The notes beneath the pieces were generated by a model that saw only the letters and a program-made list of their open reading frames with translations, did not search any database and was not told the DNA's origin. DNA of 64,000 nt, taken from positions 812,216-876,215 of the forward strand of contig NZ_LMDU01000001.1 in assembly GCF_001425165.1 (NCBI RefSeq), written 5' to 3'. The translations under genes were made by a program, and so were the position numbers. Positions 48,717-57,698 of this stretch are shown piece by piece. Positions within the stretch are counted from its first letter, which is position 1. Each line of letters begins with the position of its first letter. The stretch comes from Pelomonas sp. Root405 (GTDB lineage: Bacteria; Pseudomonadota; Gammaproteobacteria; Burkholderiales; Burkholderiaceae_C).

Positions 48717-50014
48717 CAGACGATGCCGCTGCCCGACGCGCCGGCCTTGGGCGGGCGCTTCACCGCAGCCTGCTCGCGATAGCCGCTGGCGCGGTAGGCC
48801 GCGACCGGATCAATGGCCGCGCCGCTGCGCAGCCGCGCCATCGCGAGGATGGGGCTCACGTCCGTGCGGAAGGCCTTTTTCAGCGCCTGCGCGGACTGCA
48901 GTGCGTCGTTGGCTTCCTGGTAGCCGGCCAGCGCCTTGCGGTCCACCAGCGCGGCCTGCACGAAAGCGCGCTGCACCTCGACGGCGCTCTGCATCAGGCT
49001 CTCGATGGGGTCGGTCACGTTGTGCGACTGATCCAGCATGTAGGCCGGCTTGAATGCCGCGCCGTCGCGTTCGGCGGCATCGGCCAGCTCGTTGAAGACG
49101 AGGAAGAGCTGGAAGGGGTCGATGCTCCCGGAGTCCAGGTCGTCGTCGCCGTACTTGCTGTCGTTGAAGTGGAAGCCGCCAAGCTTGCCGAACTGAGCCA
49201 GGCGCGCCACGATCATCTCGATGTTGGTGTTGGGCGCGTGATGGCCCAGGTCCACCAGGCACTTGGCCTTCTCGCCCAGCGTTTGCGCGGCGGCGAAGCT
49301 GGTGCCCCAGTCGGCGATGACGGTGCAGTAGAACGCCGGCTCGAACAGCTTGTGCTCGATGTACATCAGCCAGTCGTCCGGCAGCGCGGCGTAGATGCCG
49401 CGGGCGGAGTCCAGGTAGCGCTCCAGCGAGCCGCGCAGGTTGTGCTGGCCGGGGAAGTTGGCGCCGTCGCCGACCCACACCGTCAGGCCCTTGGAGCCCA
49501 GTGCCTTGCCCAGCTCGATGCACTCGATGTTGTGCGCCACGGCCTGCTCGCGGGCAGCGGCGCTTTGTGCGGTGAGGCTGCCGTACTTGTAGGTGTGGGC
49601 CTGGCCGGCCTGGTCCTGGAAGGTGTTGGAGTTCACCGCGTCGAAGGACAGGCCCAGGCTGTCGGCCTGCTGGCGCAGGCCCTTGGGGTCGCTCGGCTTG
49701 TCCCAGGGGAAATGCAGCGACACCGTGGGCGTGGCGCGCGTCAGCTGGTGGATGACGGCGCAGTCTTCCAGCTTTTCGGTCACGTCGCGCGGCTCGCCTT
49801 TGCCGGGGAACCGCGCGAAGCGCGTGCCGCCGGTGCCGACGCCCCAGCTGGGCAGGGCCACGGCGAAGGTCTGGGCGGTGGCGGTCAGCGCCTCGATGTC
49901 CACGCCGCGGCGGGACAGCATGCCGCCCAGCGCGTCGTAGTCGGCCTGCAGATTGGCGCGCTGGCTGGCGTTGTGTTGCTCGACCTGGCCGGCGTCGATG
50001 ATGTTCGTCGTCAT
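48716..50014 (-). CDS. rhaI: L-rhamnose isomerase (Pseudomonas-type)
   Basis: This metal-dependent TIM-barrel isomerase of 432 residues converts L-rhamnose to L-rhamnulose. It is of the P. stutzeri type rather than E. coli RhaA. Metal-site segments are MYIEHKLFEPAFYCTVIADW, KCLVDLGHHAPNTNIEMIVA and GGFHFNDSKYGDDDLDSGSI. The MTTNIIDAGQVE methionine (50012-50014) follows AGGAG and is preferred over the ATG six codons upstream. It lies 14 bp after the aldolase/dehydrogenase gene. Confidence 0.94.
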   Translation of the reverse strand: MTTNIIDAGQVEQHNASQRANLQADYDALGGMLSRRGVDIEALTATAQTFAVALPSWGVGTGGTRFARFPGKGEPRDVTEKLEDCAVIHQLTRATPTVSLHFPWDKPSDPKGLRQQADSLGLSFDAVNSNTFQDQAGQAHTYKYGSLTAQSAAAREQAVAHNIECIELGKALGSKGLTVWVGDGANFPGQHNLRGSLERYLDSARGIYAALPDDWLMYIEHKLFEPAFYCTVIADWGTSFAAAQTLGEKAKCLVDLGHHAPNTNIEMIVARLAQFGKLGGFHFNDSKYGDDDLDSGSIDPFQLFLVFNELADAAERDGAAFKPAYMLDQSHNVTDPIESLMQSAVEVQRAFVQAALVDRKALAGYQEANDALQSAQALKKAFRTDVSPILAMARLRSGAAIDPVAAYRASGYREQAAVKRPPKAGASGSGIV

Positions 50015-50028
50015 GTGTGTCTCCTGCC

Positions 50029-52149
50029 TCAACGCGTAAACGCAGCGGCATTGCCGGCGTCCACGTTCAAGATGTTGCCGGTGCTCTTGCCGGCTTTGTC
50101 GCTTGCCAGGAAATACACCGCCTCGGCAATGTCCTCGGGCAGCACGCTGAGCTTGAGCATGCTGCGCTGGCGGTAGAACTCTTCGATGTTGTCGCTGTCA
50201 ATCTTGTTCGACGCGGCGCGCTCTTCCTTCCACTTGCCGTCCCAGATGCGCGAGCCGCGGATGACGGCGTCGGGGTTGACGACGTTGACGCGCACGCCGA
50301 TGGCCGCGCCTTCCAGCGCGATGCAGCGGGCCAAGTGGATCTCGGCCGCCTTGGCCGTGCAGTAGGCCGAAGCGCCAGCGGACGCGACGAGCCCGTTCTT
50401 GCTGGCCACGAACACCATGCTGCCGCCGATCTTCTGCTGCTTGAGCAGGCGGAAGGCGGCGCGGCTGACGAGGAAGTAGCCGGTCACGAGGATGTTCTGG
50501 TTGCGGTTCCAGATTTCCAGCGAGGTGTCCTCCAGCGGCGCGGCGGAGGCGATGCCGGCGTTGGAGACGAGGATGTCCAGGCCGCCGAAGCGCAGAGCCG
50601 TGGCCGCGATCAGGGCTTCCACTTCCGCTTCGGAGGTGATGTCGCCGCGCACGGCGGCCACGGCGTCCTTGCCGCCGACCTTGATGAGCGCCTTGCTGGC
50701 TTCTTCTAGCGCCTCGCCGTCGATGTCGGTCAGCATGACGCAGGCGCCTTCCTGCAGCAGCTGGCGAGCGACAGCCTGGCCGATGCCACCGGCACCGCCG
50801 GTGACCAGGGCCACGCGGCCGGCCATGCTCTTGGGCTTGGGCATGCGCTGCAGCTTTGCTTCTTCAAGCAGCCAGTACTCAATGTCGAAAGCTTCCTGCT
50901 CGGGCAGGCCGACATAGGTGTCCACGCCATTGGCGCCGCGCATGACGTTGATGGCGTTGATGTAGAACTCGCCGGCGATGCGCGCGGTGGCCTTGTCCTT
51001 GGCAAAGGACAGCATGCCCACGCCGGGGATCAGGTAGATGATGGGGTTGGCATCCCGCACGGCCGGGCTGCTAGGCCGCTTGCAGCGCTCGTGATAGGCA
51101 CGGTAGTCGGCACGGTAGGCCTCCAGCGCGGCGTCCAGGCCGGCCAGCACGGCGTCGACATCGGGGTTGGCCGGGTCGAAGTCCAGCACCAGCGGGCGGA
51201 TCTTGGTGCGCAGGAAGTGGTCGGGGCAGGACGTGCCCAGCGCGGCCAGCTTGGCGAGGTCGTTGCTGCCGACGAACTCCAGCACCACGTCGCTGTCGTT
51301 GAAGTCGCCCAGCTTGCGTTCGCTGGCGCTGATGCGGCCGCGCAGCGCGGGCATCAGCTTGGCGGCCAGTGCCGCGCGCTGCTCGGCCGGCAGGGTGATG
51401 GTCTTGACGCCGCCGAACACCGGCTGCTTGATGTTCTCGGCCAGCCACTGCTCGGCCAGGCGGATCATCTCCAGCGTGATCTCGTAGCAGGACTTGGCGG
51501 TGTCGCCCCAGGTGAACAGGCCGTGGCCTTCCAGGATGATGCCCTTGAGGTTGGGCTGCGACGTGGCCAGGGCTTCAAGCTTCAGGCCGAGGTCGTAGCC
51601 GGGGCGCTGCCAGGGCAGCCAGCCCAGTTGGCCGCCGAAGATCGTTGCAGTCAGGCGCTTGCTGTCGGCGCAGGCGGCGATGGCGATGATCGCGTCCGGG
51701 TGCATGTGGTCGACATGCTTCTTCGGGATATAGGCGTGCAGAGGGGTATCGATACTCGCGGCACGCGGGTTCAGGTTGAACGTGCAGTGCGGCAGGTAAT
51801 CCACCATCTCGTCTTCATGTTCCAGGCCGCGATAACGCTTCTTCAGCGCATTCAGCTTGTCCATGTAGAGCGTGGAGAAACCATCCAGCTTGATGCTGCC
51901 CAGGTCGCCGCCGGAACCCTTGACCCACAGCACTTCGACGTCTTCGCCGGTCAGGTGGTCGCGCATCATGACCTTGGCCGAGGTATTGCCGCCACCGAAA
52001 TTCGTCACCCGCAAATCAGAGCCGAGCAGATTGGAGCGATAGAGCAGCAGTTCGGGTTCGCTCATCTTGGCGGCGACGGCATCGTCCCACTTGGAAACGA
52101 TGGGAGCCTTCGCGGAGGATTCGGCGGCGGTTTGGGAATTTGCAGTCAT
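50029..52149 (-). CDS. Bifunctional L-rhamnulose-1-phosphate aldolase / lactaldehyde dehydrogenase-type SDR
   Basis: This fusion of 706 residues has an N-terminal class II aldolase domain (about 1-430) with VTNFGGGNTSAKVMMRD, the metal histidines in HVDHMHPDAIIAIAAC and ILEGHGLFTWGD. A C-terminal short-chain dehydrogenase (about 450-706) has VALVTGGAGGIGQAVA and the catalytic SAYCTAKAAEIHLAR. The first half cleaves rhamnulose-1-P to DHAP and L-lactaldehyde. The second probably oxidises the aldehyde to lactate. It is the first gene of the long minus-strand operon. I use MTANSQTAAESS (52147-52149), and ATGs at 52179 and 52215 are alternatives. Confidence 0.92.
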   Translation of the reverse strand: MTANSQTAAESSAKAPIVSKWDDAVAAKMSEPELLLYRSNLLGSDLRVTNFGGGNTSAKVMMRDHLTGEDVEVLWVKGSGGDLGSIKLDGFSTLYMDKLNALKKRYRGLEHEDEMVDYLPHCTFNLNPRAASIDTPLHAYIPKKHVDHMHPDAIIAIAACADSKRLTATIFGGQLGWLPWQRPGYDLGLKLEALATSQPNLKGIILEGHGLFTWGDTAKSCYEITLEMIRLAEQWLAENIKQPVFGGVKTITLPAEQRAALAAKLMPALRGRISASERKLGDFNDSDVVLEFVGSNDLAKLAALGTSCPDHFLRTKIRPLVLDFDPANPDVDAVLAGLDAALEAYRADYRAYHERCKRPSSPAVRDANPIIYLIPGVGMLSFAKDKATARIAGEFYINAINVMRGANGVDTYVGLPEQEAFDIEYWLLEEAKLQRMPKPKSMAGRVALVTGGAGGIGQAVARQLLQEGACVMLTDIDGEALEEASKALIKVGGKDAVAAVRGDITSEAEVEALIAATALRFGGLDILVSNAGIASAAPLEDTSLEIWNRNQNILVTGYFLVSRAAFRLLKQQKIGGSMVFVASKNGLVASAGASAYCTAKAAEIHLARCIALEGAAIGVRVNVVNPDAVIRGSRIWDGKWKEERAASNKIDSDNIEEFYRQRSMLKLSVLPEDIAEAVYFLASDKAGKSTGNILNVDAGNAAAFTR

Positions 52150-52300
52150 CGGCTTGCCTGTATTCGGTCGATATTTCATCCCAGCGGCCGCGGCATGCGG
52201 CTCGGGACCCGCCATAGCGGGAGATTCATCAAGGAAACGGGGCGCAGTGTGAGCCGAAACGACTGTGCCTGCGCGGGGCCGCAGCAGTAAATCAAAAGGA

Positions 52301-52365
52301 TGAGCGAAAGCTCAGCGCGGTGGCCAATCGCTCAGCAAACGCTCACGGCCGTGAGCGTTTGCTGA
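52301..52365. promoter_or_regulatory. Probable DeoR-type operator region with perfect 34-bp palindrome
   Basis: In the 482-bp gap between the divergent rha units, 52332-52365 is a perfect palindrome (half TCAGCAAACGCTCACGG). It contains two facing copies of TGAGCGTTTGCTGA. A third related site, TGAGCGAAAGCTCA, lies at 52301-52314. All fit TGAGCGNNNGCTSA. The location between the aldolase and the DeoR regulator makes it the likely binding site for that regulator, controlling both directions. The rest of the gap (52366-52631) shows no gene. Confidence 0.75.
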
Positions 52366-52631
52366 TTGACCTCGTCATGTGCCTGACGTAATCTGCATTT
52401 CGGAACTGCGTTTCACCCCTCGCCGGGCCGGTCACTTGAGCGGTTGTGAGCGGAGCGAGCGAGGTTCCAGCGGTCGGCGCCTACGCCCGACGGCCGCGAT
52501 CAGGCGCCCGGCCCCAGCCGGCTGCCGAAGGCAAGCGACGCCCGCCCCGGCATGCAAGAGGGTTGGGTGACATAACGACGAGACAACGGTCGCCAACGCT
52601 GAGTGCCAAGGCGCCCGATAAAGGTGACTTC

Positions 52632-53510
52632 ATGATCAATCACAAGCGCCACAAGCGCCTGCTCAAACTGCTGGACGAGCGCGAGAACGCCAGCGTTCAG
52701 CAATTGATGGAATGGTTGTCGGCTTCGGCCGCGACAGTGCGGCGGGATATCTCGTGGCTGGCGGCGAAAAACCAGTTGACGCGCACCCGCGGTGGCGCCC
52801 AAAGGTTGGAGCAGAAGAAAAAATCTTATGCACTGACCAGTGAGACATTCCAGAACAATATCCAGCAGCATGGCGCCGCCAAACGCGCCATCGCCCGTTA
52901 TGCCACGTCGATGTGCAATAACGGCGAAACCATCATCATCAATGGCGGTACGACGACTTTCATGATGGCGGAGTTTCTCGTCGAGAAACAGCTGAAGATT
53001 CTCACCAATTCATTCCTTATGGCCGAGCGCCTGCTCGTCACCAGCGACAACGAAATCATCCTGCCCGGCGGCAAGGTCTATCGCGAGCAGAACGTCATCC
53101 TCAGCCCGTTCGAGAACGACGTCGCGCAGCACCATTACGCGGCCAAGATGTTCATGGGCGTCTACGGCCTGTCCATCCTGGGCCTGATGGAAGCCGACCC
53201 GCTGCTGATCCAGGCCGAGAAGCGCCTCATCGGCCAGGCCGAAGAACTGGTCGTGCTGGTGGACAGCTCCAAGTTCCAGCGCAAGGCCGGCCTGGTGTTG
53301 TGCGGGCTGAACCGCGTGTCCACCGTCATCACCGACACCGGCGCCTCCGACAGCGCCGTGCAGCTGCTGGAGCATTACGGCGTGCGCGTCATCACCGTGG
53401 AGCCCGAAGCCGTGGACCCTCGGGTGGCGGCGGCCTCGGCCATGAGCTCGCGTGACTATGCGGCCGTGCTGGAGGCCGGCGCCTACCACCACGCGGGGCT
53501 GCACTCTTGA
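52632..53510 (+). CDS. DeoR-family transcriptional regulator of rhamnose use
   Basis: This repressor of 292 residues has an N-terminal DeoR helix-turn-helix (VQQLMEWLSASAATVRRDIS) and a sugar-phosphate-sensing DeoR C-terminal domain (NNGETIIINGGTTTFMMAEF, the stretch LILPGGKVYREQNV-like and LVVLVDSSKFQRKAGLV). The effector is probably rhamnulose-1-phosphate or a related intermediate. I take MINHKRHKRLLKLLDE, with AAAGGTGA upstream, rather than the open frame back to 52446. It overlaps the kinase at TTGA and faces the palindromic operator. Confidence 0.9.
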   Translation: MINHKRHKRLLKLLDERENASVQQLMEWLSASAATVRRDISWLAAKNQLTRTRGGAQRLEQKKKSYALTSETFQNNIQQHGAAKRAIARYATSMCNNGETIIINGGTTTFMMAEFLVEKQLKILTNSFLMAERLLVTSDNEIILPGGKVYREQNVILSPFENDVAQHHYAAKMFMGVYGLSILGLMEADPLLIQAEKRLIGQAEELVVLVDSSKFQRKAGLVLCGLNRVSTVITDTGASDSAVQLLEHYGVRVITVEPEAVDPRVAAASAMSSRDYAAVLEAGAYHHAGLHS

Positions 53511-54889
53511 ACCCAGCGGTGCGTGGGACAGTCGTCCTCGACATCGGCAAGACCAATGCCAAGCTGACGCTGATCGACGCCGCCGGCAAGACACTGGCCG
53601 AGGCGCGCACGCCAAACACCGTCAAACGTGACGGCCCCTACCCGCACCACGACACGGAGCGGCTGTGGGCCTGGATGCTGGGCCAGCTGCGCGAGCTGTC
53701 CGCGCTGGCCGGCATCCGCGCCATCGTGCCGGTCACGCATGGCGCTACGGCGGCGCTGATCGATGACGCGGGCCTGGTGTTGCCGGTGCTGGACTACGAG
53801 CATGTGCCGGGCGACGCCGCCGACGCGGCGCGTTATGCAGCGCTGCGGCCGGCGTTCGCGGAGAGCGGCTCGCCGCAACTGCCCGCCGGCTTGAACCTCG
53901 GCCGTCAGCTGGAATGGTTGCAGGCGCACTTTCCCGCCGAGTTCGCGCGCGCCAGACATGTGCTGATGTACCCGCAGTATTGGGCCTGGCGCTTCAGCGG
54001 TGTCGCGGCCAGCGAGGTCACTTCGCTGGGCTGCCACACCGACCTGTGGCGGCCGGCCGAGGGTGCATGGTCGTCGCTGGTCGAGTGCCGGGGCTGGCAA
54101 CACCTTTTTCCGCCGCGCCGCGATGCATGGGCGCGGTTGGGTGCGTTGCGCGCCGATGTCGTCGCAGACACCGGGCTGCCGGCCGATTGCGAAATCGTCT
54201 GCGGCATCCACGACAGCAATGCCTCGCTGCTGCGCCACCTGCTGACGCTGCAGCAGAGCGGGCCGTGCACGGTGTTGTCCACCGGCACCTGGGTCATTGC
54301 CGCGGCGCTGGGTTCTGCGACCCGGCCCCTAGACGAGGCGCAGGACATGCTGGCCAATTGCAATGTCTTCGGCGACGCCGTGCCCTGCATGCGCTTCATG
54401 GGTGGGCGCGAGTTCGGCGTGATCGCGGGCGAGCAGCCGGCGACGTTTGCTGCTGAGGACGTGGAGCGGCTGATTGCGCGGCAGACGATGGCGTTGCCTT
54501 GCTTTGCGGAGACGGGCGGGCCGTTCGCAGGGCGGGTCGGGCGGGTCGATGGCGCCTTGCCGGAAACGGATGCAGAGCGTGCCGCGCTGGCGACCCTGTA
54601 CGTGGTGCTGATGACGGACCATTGCCTGGCTTCGTTGGGTGCCAGTGGGCGCGTGGTCGTTGAAGGCGCCTTCACGGCCAATGCTTGGTTCGGGCCGTTG
54701 CTGGCGGGGTTGTCGGAGGGGCGGGACGTGACGGTGTCGGATGACAGCAGTGGCACGACTTGTGGGGCGTGGTTGCTGACTGCCTGGGGGCGCCAGGCTG
54801 AAGCCGGCTCGGCGCCCGTGACGCCTTGGTGTCCGGCGGGATGGACGGATTACCGAGATGCTTGGCGAGCTGCGGCAAGAGCGGCTTGA
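53507..54889 (+). CDS. FGGY-family carbohydrate kinase, probable L-rhamnulokinase
   Basis: This sugar kinase of 460 residues starts at a TTG overlapping the regulator stop. The N-terminal ATPase phosphate-1 motif VVLDIGKTNAKLTLID, the catalytic region CGIHDSNASLLRHLL, and a C-terminal SASGRVVVEGAFTANAWF-like nucleotide site are visible. Context with rhaI, the aldolase and rhaM identifies rhamnulose as the substrate, phosphorylated at C1. It is shorter than E. coli RhaB and of the alphaproteobacterial/Pseudomonas branch. Confidence 0.85.
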   Translation: MNPAVRGTVVLDIGKTNAKLTLIDAAGKTLAEARTPNTVKRDGPYPHHDTERLWAWMLGQLRELSALAGIRAIVPVTHGATAALIDDAGLVLPVLDYEHVPGDAADAARYAALRPAFAESGSPQLPAGLNLGRQLEWLQAHFPAEFARARHVLMYPQYWAWRFSGVAASEVTSLGCHTDLWRPAEGAWSSLVECRGWQHLFPPRRDAWARLGALRADVVADTGLPADCEIVCGIHDSNASLLRHLLTLQQSGPCTVLSTGTWVIAAALGSATRPLDEAQDMLANCNVFGDAVPCMRFMGGREFGVIAGEQPATFAAEDVERLIARQTMALPCFAETGGPFAGRVGRVDGALPETDAERAALATLYVVLMTDHCLASLGASGRVVVEGAFTANAWFGPLLAGLSEGRDVTVSDDSSGTTCGAWLLTAWGRQAEAGSAPVTPWCPAGWTDYRDAWRAAARAA

Positions 54890-54912
54890 CGCGTGAGGCC
54901 CAGCCGGGATTT

Positions 54913-55174
54913 CGCCCCGGCGGGCGACCTACTTTTTGCGCCGCCAAAAAGTAGGCAAGAAGCTCTCCCCTGCAAAACCGGCCCTGTGGGCTGCCCTGCG
55001 ATGCTCGAAGCCCAGGGCACGTGCAGAACTCACTTCGCTACGCTGCGTTCAGACAGCTGCGCGAAGTCAGTTGTCGAAGCGCGCTGCGCGCGCGCCCTGG
55101 GCGTCTGCGCTTCTCGGCGGTTTAGAAGGGGAGGTTGCCTTCAACAGCCAGAAAGTAGGTCGCCCGCCGGGGCG
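54913..55174. repeat. Palindromic dispersed repeat 2
   Basis: The 323-bp gap after the kinase gene holds 21-bp perfect inverted arms: CGCCCCGGCGGGCGACCTAC (54913 on) and its complement ending at 55174. The left arm is followed by a small hairpin, CTACTTTTTG/CAAAAAGTAG (54930-54953). The middle contains GCAGAACTC and a segment with AGACAGCTGCGCGAAGTCAG, both also found in repeat 3. Open frames here look like noise from the repeat. Confidence 0.75.
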
Positions 55175-55212
55175 AACTCCCGGCACCACTGATGGAATGC
55201 AGCGGTAGTGGC

Positions 55213-55875
55213 TTAGACGGCCCGGCGGCGGCGCAAGCCCGCCACCCCCAACCCCGCCAGCGCCGCCAATGCCAACGACCCGGGCTCCGCAATCGTGAAC
55301 GCCCTCACGCTGTCAATCGCCGGCACGCTGTACCCCGCCGTGTCCGTCGCGCTGTCGAAGGCGTAGACGCGCACCTCGTTGAAGCCGACCGCGTCGCTCA
55401 AGCCGAGCACATCGCCGACCCCAGCCGCACCCAGCGAGACCCGGCCGCTGCCGGTCAAGGCACCGTCCAGCCAGGTCTGCCACATGACATGGATGCTGAG
55501 GTAGCCCGAGTCGACGGCGAACTCGATGCCGTTGAGTTGGGCGCCCAGGCTGCGGATCGACAGGTAGGCGTTGGTGCCGGCCGTGGCGAAGTAGTTGCCT
55601 GTGAAGGCCTGGCTGTAGCTTTCGCCAGCGCCCAGGTCGACGCAGTTGCCACCGGCATAGCCGCAGCCGCCGTTGTCGTTGTCCAAGCCCGTATGGCTGA
55701 ACAGCAGGCCGCCTTCGGACCACGGGCTGTCGAGGTTCAGGTTGGTCTCGAAGTCGGCCGTGTAGGCCAGATGCGCAGCACCCGGCGTGGCGCTGCCGGC
55801 GCCCGTGGTCTGCACGACGGCCGCCGCGGCGGGCAGGGCGAGCAGCGTCGCCAGGAGAGGTGCGATGGATTTCAT
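55213..55875 (-). CDS. PEP-CTERM-like exported protein coupled to PL4 lyase
   Basis: This product of 220 residues has a signal peptide (MKSIAPLLATLLALPAAAAV), a beta-rich body, and the C-terminal sorting signal AEPGSLALAALAGLGVAGLR followed by RRR. This is a PEP-CTERM/exosortase-type tail with the Pro moved by one (EPGS for PEPS). The body (residues 25-190) has GLDNDNGGCGYAGGNCVDLG and resembles surface beta-sandwich domains of unknown role. Its ATG overlaps the PL4 stop (ATGA), so it is made together with the lyase. It probably tethers to the cell surface or to exopolysaccharide. Confidence 0.75.
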   Translation of the reverse strand: MKSIAPLLATLLALPAAAAVVQTTGAGSATPGAAHLAYTADFETNLNLDSPWSEGGLLFSHTGLDNDNGGCGYAGGNCVDLGAGESYSQAFTGNYFATAGTNAYLSIRSLGAQLNGIEFAVDSGYLSIHVMWQTWLDGALTGSGRVSLGAAGVGDVLGLSDAVGFNEVRVYAFDSATDTAGYSVPAIDSVRAFTIAEPGSLALAALAGLGVAGLRRRRAV

Positions 55876-57698
55876 TGGGCGGATACCAGGTCGATGGCGT
55901 CGAAGGACAGCGCCGGGCTCAGGAAGCGCGCGCCGGCGGTCCCGCTGACGGTGTTGATGGTCAGCACATTGGTGCCGACGACCAGCTGGGCGGCGGGAAT
56001 GTCGAAGGTGTAGGTGCGGTTGAAGCCGCGATAGGTACCCACCGTCAGGTTGCGTGAGACCTTGGGCGGTGCGGGCGGAATCGCCGAACTCCAGCTGTTG
56101 ACCGTCACCTGGGGGCGGGCGCCGTTGAAGTCGGCGGTGATGCCCAGGCGCAGGCGCAGGGGTGCGGTGTTCTGGCCGCGGCGCAGCGTGAAGCGCACCT
56201 GCAGCGCGTTGTTGACATCCTTCCACTGATACGCCGGCCAATGCGTGGCGGCGTTGGACTGGCCGATGACGAAGGGGCCGACGTTCCACGACGCCATGCG
56301 CACGTCACTCGGGTGCATGAAGGTCAGCTTGTCGCCGTTGATGAACTCCTGCGGCGTGCCGTCCCAGCGGCCGATGCGCCACAGCGCCGGCGTGACCTCC
56401 GGGTCGCCGGTGATGGCGACCGGGTTCAGCGCAAAGCTGGTGTTGGCCGTCACCGTCACGGGCAGGGTCTGCACGGCGAGTTCGCCCTTGTAGACCGTCA
56501 TCGTGTAGTTGCCCGGCAGCATGCCGTTGGCGGTGACGTGGCCATCCACGGGGTCGGCGTCGGCGTAGTACTGCGCCTGCGCATTGGCGAAGCCCACGGT
56601 GTAGGGCACGCCCGCGGCGCGGCCGGTCAGGCCGGCCACGCTGACCGAGCCACGGCCCAGCGGCGGCACGTAGCCCAGCAGGCCGACGTTGCCGTACCAG
56701 CTGGTGTCGGGCCTGGCAGTCGGCGGCGTGCCGTCGTTGAAGATCATTGTGTAGGTGTTCAGCACGTTCAGGCGGAAGGGCTCCGTCTGTGCCTCGCCGT
56801 AGTTGACGATGTAGGTCAGCTCGTTGTGCGTGCTGGTGATCTGCTGCAGCAGGCTGCGGTAAAACGGGCCGCTGGAGCCGCCCTCGTTGTTGTCGCGCCA
56901 GAACCAGACGCCCACGCCGGGGCCGCTGCCGCCGACGAACTCCCAGTCCTTCAGGCGGCGGTTGGCGTAGTGCTTGGAACGCGACTGGCCAAAACGCGGG
57001 TCGGTGGCCGGGAAGCCGAACACGTCGCTGGCCTCGATGGCGCCGCTGGTGCCGCGCAGGTCTTCGGCCCAGAAGCTCTCGCCGCCGTAGGTGATCAGGC
57101 CGCCGGCCGCATGGGCCGGGCCGCCGTTGGGCAGCTTGGAAACGGGGATGCGCGCGATGAAGCGCACCAGGCCGTGCACGTCGGGCTGCTCGGTGAAATG
57201 CGTGCCCATGTGGATGTTGGACTCGCCCCGCTTCACCACGTAGTAGTGGGTCAGCACGCCGCCCTTGGTGCTGGTGCTGGTGAGGGTCACGCGGATGTAG
57301 TCGCTGGCGTTGACCACGCCACCGTTGGCGGTGGAGGCTGGCGTCACGGTGCCGTTGGCGCTGACGGCCTCGACCTTCAGGCCGACGGCGCTGACGCCGT
57401 TGTAGAGCCAGTCGGCGCCGGAGTTGAGTTGCGTGCCGCGCGTGGGGTCGGCGTACTCGACGCCCTTGTAGACGATGCTGGACAGGTCGCCGACGGCGGT
57501 CGTGTTGCTGCTGTCATAGCCGCGCACCTTGAAGACCAGGCCGCCGTCGGTGTCGATGACGTACTGCGGCCGCGCGGCGTTGTTGCCGTCGTGCACGGTG
57601 GTGATGCTGAAGGCGGCCATCGCGGCCGGTGCCAGCGTGGCGAGCAGGCCTGCGGCCAGCCAGCGCGCCCAGGGCGGGCGCGTGCTTGTCGGGTTCAT
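55872..57698 (-). CDS. Rhamnogalacturonan endolyase, family PL4
   Basis: This exported enzyme of 608 residues has signal peptide ARWLAAGLLATLAPAAMA. Three domains are visible: a catalytic beta-sandwich (DGGLVFKVRGYDSSNTTAVG, KHYANRRLKDWEFVGGSGPG), a FnIII-like domain (GSVSVAGLTGRAAGVPY, GNYTMTVYKGELAV), and a C-terminal jelly-roll carbohydrate-binding domain (WRIGRWDGTPQEFINGDKLT, the stretch LRLGITADFNGARPQV). This is the PL4 rhamnogalacturonase B layout. It cuts Rha-GalA bonds in RG-I. The ATG at 57698 has AGGAGACA just upstream, and the open frame continues far 5' without homology. Confidence 0.92.
   Translation of the reverse strand: MNPTSTRPPWARWLAAGLLATLAPAAMAAFSITTVHDGNNAARPQYVIDTDGGLVFKVRGYDSSNTTAVGDLSSIVYKGVEYADPTRGTQLNSGADWLYNGVSAVGLKVEAVSANGTVTPASTANGGVVNASDYIRVTLTSTSTKGGVLTHYYVVKRGESNIHMGTHFTEQPDVHGLVRFIARIPVSKLPNGGPAHAAGGLITYGGESFWAEDLRGTSGAIEASDVFGFPATDPRFGQSRSKHYANRRLKDWEFVGGSGPGVGVWFWRDNNEGGSSGPFYRSLLQQITSTHNELTYIVNYGEAQTEPFRLNVLNTYTMIFNDGTPPTARPDTSWYGNVGLLGYVPPLGRGSVSVAGLTGRAAGVPYTVGFANAQAQYYADADPVDGHVTANGMLPGNYTMTVYKGELAVQTLPVTVTANTSFALNPVAITGDPEVTPALWRIGRWDGTPQEFINGDKLTFMHPSDVRMASWNVGPFVIGQSNAATHWPAYQWKDVNNALQVRFTLRRGQNTAPLRLRLGITADFNGARPQVTVNSWSSAIPPAPPKVSRNLTVGTYRGFNRTYTFDIPAAQLVVGTNVLTINTVSGTAGARFLSPALSFDAIDLVSAQ

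Noticed and set aside
54893..55208. Two ~90-100-codon plus-strand frames after the kinase
   Set aside because: They are encoded by the dispersed repeat itself; similar nonsense frames arise in repeat 3, which fits repeat sequence rather than genes.
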